From: Stenotrophomonas terrae
GTDB lineage: Bacteria > Pseudomonadota > Gammaproteobacteria > Xanthomonadales > Xanthomonadaceae
Length of the DNA stretch: 64,000 bases
NCBI RefSeq assembly: GCF_001431465.1
Contig: NZ_LDJJ01000020.1
Span: 1 to 64,000, forward strand
Direction of reading: 5' to 3'
The notes below the pieces were generated by a model. The model was not told the DNA's origin and did no database searches. It was given only the letters and a program-made list of their open reading frames with translations. How positions within the stretch are numbered: the first letter of the stretch is position 1; each line of letters opens with the position of its first letter. A program made the position numbers and the translations under genes. This document shows, piece by piece, positions 62,835-64,000 of the stretch.

Positions 62835-63808
62835 CGCGCTTCCATGTCCAGTTCGGCCAACGCGCGGCTGACCATGGCGGAACGGCTGTTGCGCGCGGCA
62901 AGCCGGTTGAGGCGATCACGTGCCTGCTCAAGCTGGCCGTCGTGGGCTTCGATCAACGCGAGGTTGACCCCGGCGTACTCATCGTCGGGGACGCGCTGCA
63001 GAATGGCCCGGTAATACTGTTCGGCCAGCTTCAGCTCGTCGCTGCCGTGTGCGTTCCAGGCCTGCGCACGCAGGAGGGTGAGGCTGTCGGCGGGCAGCAG
63101 CGTGCGGAGGTTCTCCATGGCCTGCTGCCGCGCCGTTGCATCCTTGTCTGCTACTGCCGTCTGCAGGCGCCCCATAGCCATGCGTACGGTTGCGCCATCG
63201 GGCTCTTCAGCGGTTGCAGACCGGCTGTCGGCCGACGCGCCGGCACCTGCTGAACGTACGGAAATCTTCATCGACGGCGGAGTTGGCGGGGCTTGTGGCG
63301 GCATCGGTCCATTGTTGCCGGGTGTTGCCGGGGCGGTTGCATCGGAGTGCGCCAACGCAGCGCCGGTGATCACCGCTGCGGGTGCAACGATGTCCGCGGC
63401 CAAGGCTGCGTTGTCTGCCGGCGTTGCCGACAACGTCGCCGGCGGCGAGGACTCCGTCATGGAAGGCGAAGGCGCGGGCCTGGCGACCGCAATCGTGCTG
63501 GGTGCTGGCAGCAGGGCGGAGTCGGCACTCGCGGTTGCGCCGGGATCGCTGTGTGCGGCGGAGTGTGGCGGCTGCGATGTGACCTGCGGTACCGCGCTGG
63601 CTTGCGCCTGCGGTACCCGCTGCGACGGGTTGTGACCGATCGCACGGGCGACGAGGAACCCTACGGGGCCAGCCAGTACGACGCCCAGCGCCAACCACAG
63701 GCTGTAACGTGGCAGGGCCTGCCACGGTCGCAGCTTTGCGCTGGGTGTGCTTGCAGGGGCCGGTGTTGCACTGCCGGTTCCATGCAGGGCGTCGTAAATC
63801 AGGCTCAC
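62831..63808 (-). CDS. Single-pass membrane protein with TPR domain (MshN/GspB-like)
   Basis: The 325-residue protein starts M-S-L-I-Y-D-A-L, as do GspB/ExeB-type and MshN-like proteins. It has one membrane helix (about residues 36-57), a Pro/Ala-rich periplasmic linker (about 60-205) and a TPR-like C-terminal region (about 215-320; A-W-N-A-H-G-S-D-E-L-K-L-A-E-Q-Y-Y-R-A-I-L-Q). It probably bridges the inner membrane complex and the secretin. It overlaps the secretin gene by ATGA. Confidence 0.82.
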   Translation of the reverse strand: MSLIYDALHGTGSATPAPASTPSAKLRPWQALPRYSLWLALGVVLAGPVGFLVARAIGHNPSQRVPQAQASAVPQVTSQPPHSAAHSDPGATASADSALLPAPSTIAVARPAPSPSMTESSPPATLSATPADNAALAADIVAPAAVITGAALAHSDATAPATPGNNGPMPPQAPPTPPSMKISVRSAGAGASADSRSATAEEPDGATVRMAMGRLQTAVADKDATARQQAMENLRTLLPADSLTLLRAQAWNAHGSDELKLAEQYYRAILQRVPDDEYAGVNLALIEAHDGQLEQARDRLNRLAARNSRSAMVSRALAELDMEAR

Positions 63809-64000
63809 AGCGTTTTCACCCGCAACACGATGACCAGTTCACGGGTGTTGTGGGTCTTGGCACGGGAGCCGAACAAGCGACCGAACACGGGTACATCGGA
63901 AACGCCGGGTATGCCGCGGTCATCCAATGACGAGTTCTGGTCGATCAGGCCACCCAGCAGCACGGTGTCGCCGTCACGCAGATTCAAGGTCGTGGTGATG
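63805..64000 (-). CDS. mshL: MshL-like secretin, C-terminal part (runs off the right edge)
   Basis: Only about the last 64 codons are in the window; the 5' part is beyond base 64000. The visible end carries the secretin-family signature: D-G-D-T-V-L-L-G-G-L-I-D-Q, then G-I-P-G-V-S-D-V-P-V-F-G-R-L-F-G-S and E-L-V-I-V-L-R. Secretins form the outer membrane pore for type IV pili and type II secretion. Gene order here (secretin, TPR protein, AAA+PGB ATPase, GspE, GspF, pilin) is closest to the MSHA-type systems, although the TPR and AAA genes are in the opposite order from the Vibrio msh locus. Confidence 0.88.
   Translation of the reverse strand, partial: ITTTLNLRDGDTVLLGGLIDQNSSLDDRGIPGVSDVPVFGRLFGSRAKTHNTRELVIVLRVKTL

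Overview
The window is about 64 kb of GC-rich bacterial chromosome from the Xanthomonadaceae, most likely a Stenotrophomonas. The case rests on three things: short palindromic REP units of the GTAG type (core GCCGAGCCATGCTCGGC) known from Stenotrophomonas, an ilvC-ilvG-ilvM-ilvA-leuA-leuC-leuD-leuB operon of xanthomonad type, and a dctA region with a DctB-like hybrid kinase. No tRNA, rRNA, prophage, insertion sequence or CRISPR array was found. All identifications come from reading the sequence and protein motifs; no database search was run.

Layout. 0-10 kb: a DUF1704 (QEGLA) putative zinc peptidase, then a block for D-amino acid use on the minus strand: a DadA-like dehydrogenase, GltS, and a tight five-gene operon (DSD1-type PLP lyase, GntP-family permease, RpiR regulator, D-aminoacylase, RidA) with two matching palindromes at its promoter. 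10-19 kb: a C4-dicarboxylate module (porin, LuxR-type response regulator, hybrid kinase, DctA, malic enzyme). 19-24 kb: an XRE regulator divergent from a HlyD-type adaptor with no ABC partner, followed by an M16 peptidase. 24-29.4 kb: envelope/LPS genes (GT4 glycosyltransferase, O-antigen-ligase-like protein, LpxL-like acyltransferase, WaaA). 29.6-37 kb: TolC, a PCMT-family methyltransferase, a TetR repressor and a divergent RND efflux operon with a 44-codon coupled small ORF between the two main genes. 37-41.5 kb: a large propeller-sensor diguanylate cyclase and NADP glutamate dehydrogenase.

41.6-51.3 kb: the branched-chain amino acid operon, transcribed leftward. Its 5' leader holds an unannotated 39-residue leader peptide with seven consecutive Leu/Val/Ile codons followed by a rho-independent terminator, a classic ilv attenuator. 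REP-like hairpin elements sit inside the operon between leuC and leuD and between leuD and leuB.

51.5-64 kb: a BTAD/SARP-type regulator faces a compact nine-gene operon that runs off the right edge. It encodes an MSHA-like type IV pilus or type II secretion-like machine: secretin (partial), a TPR membrane protein, an ExeA/MshM-like ATPase, a GspE-like ATPase, a GspF-like platform protein, a normal prepilin, and three large prepilin-like proteins (965, 360 and 418 residues) that share an R-L-P-C-P-A-like motif just after the pilin helix. This last set is the best candidate in the window for a poorly described system.
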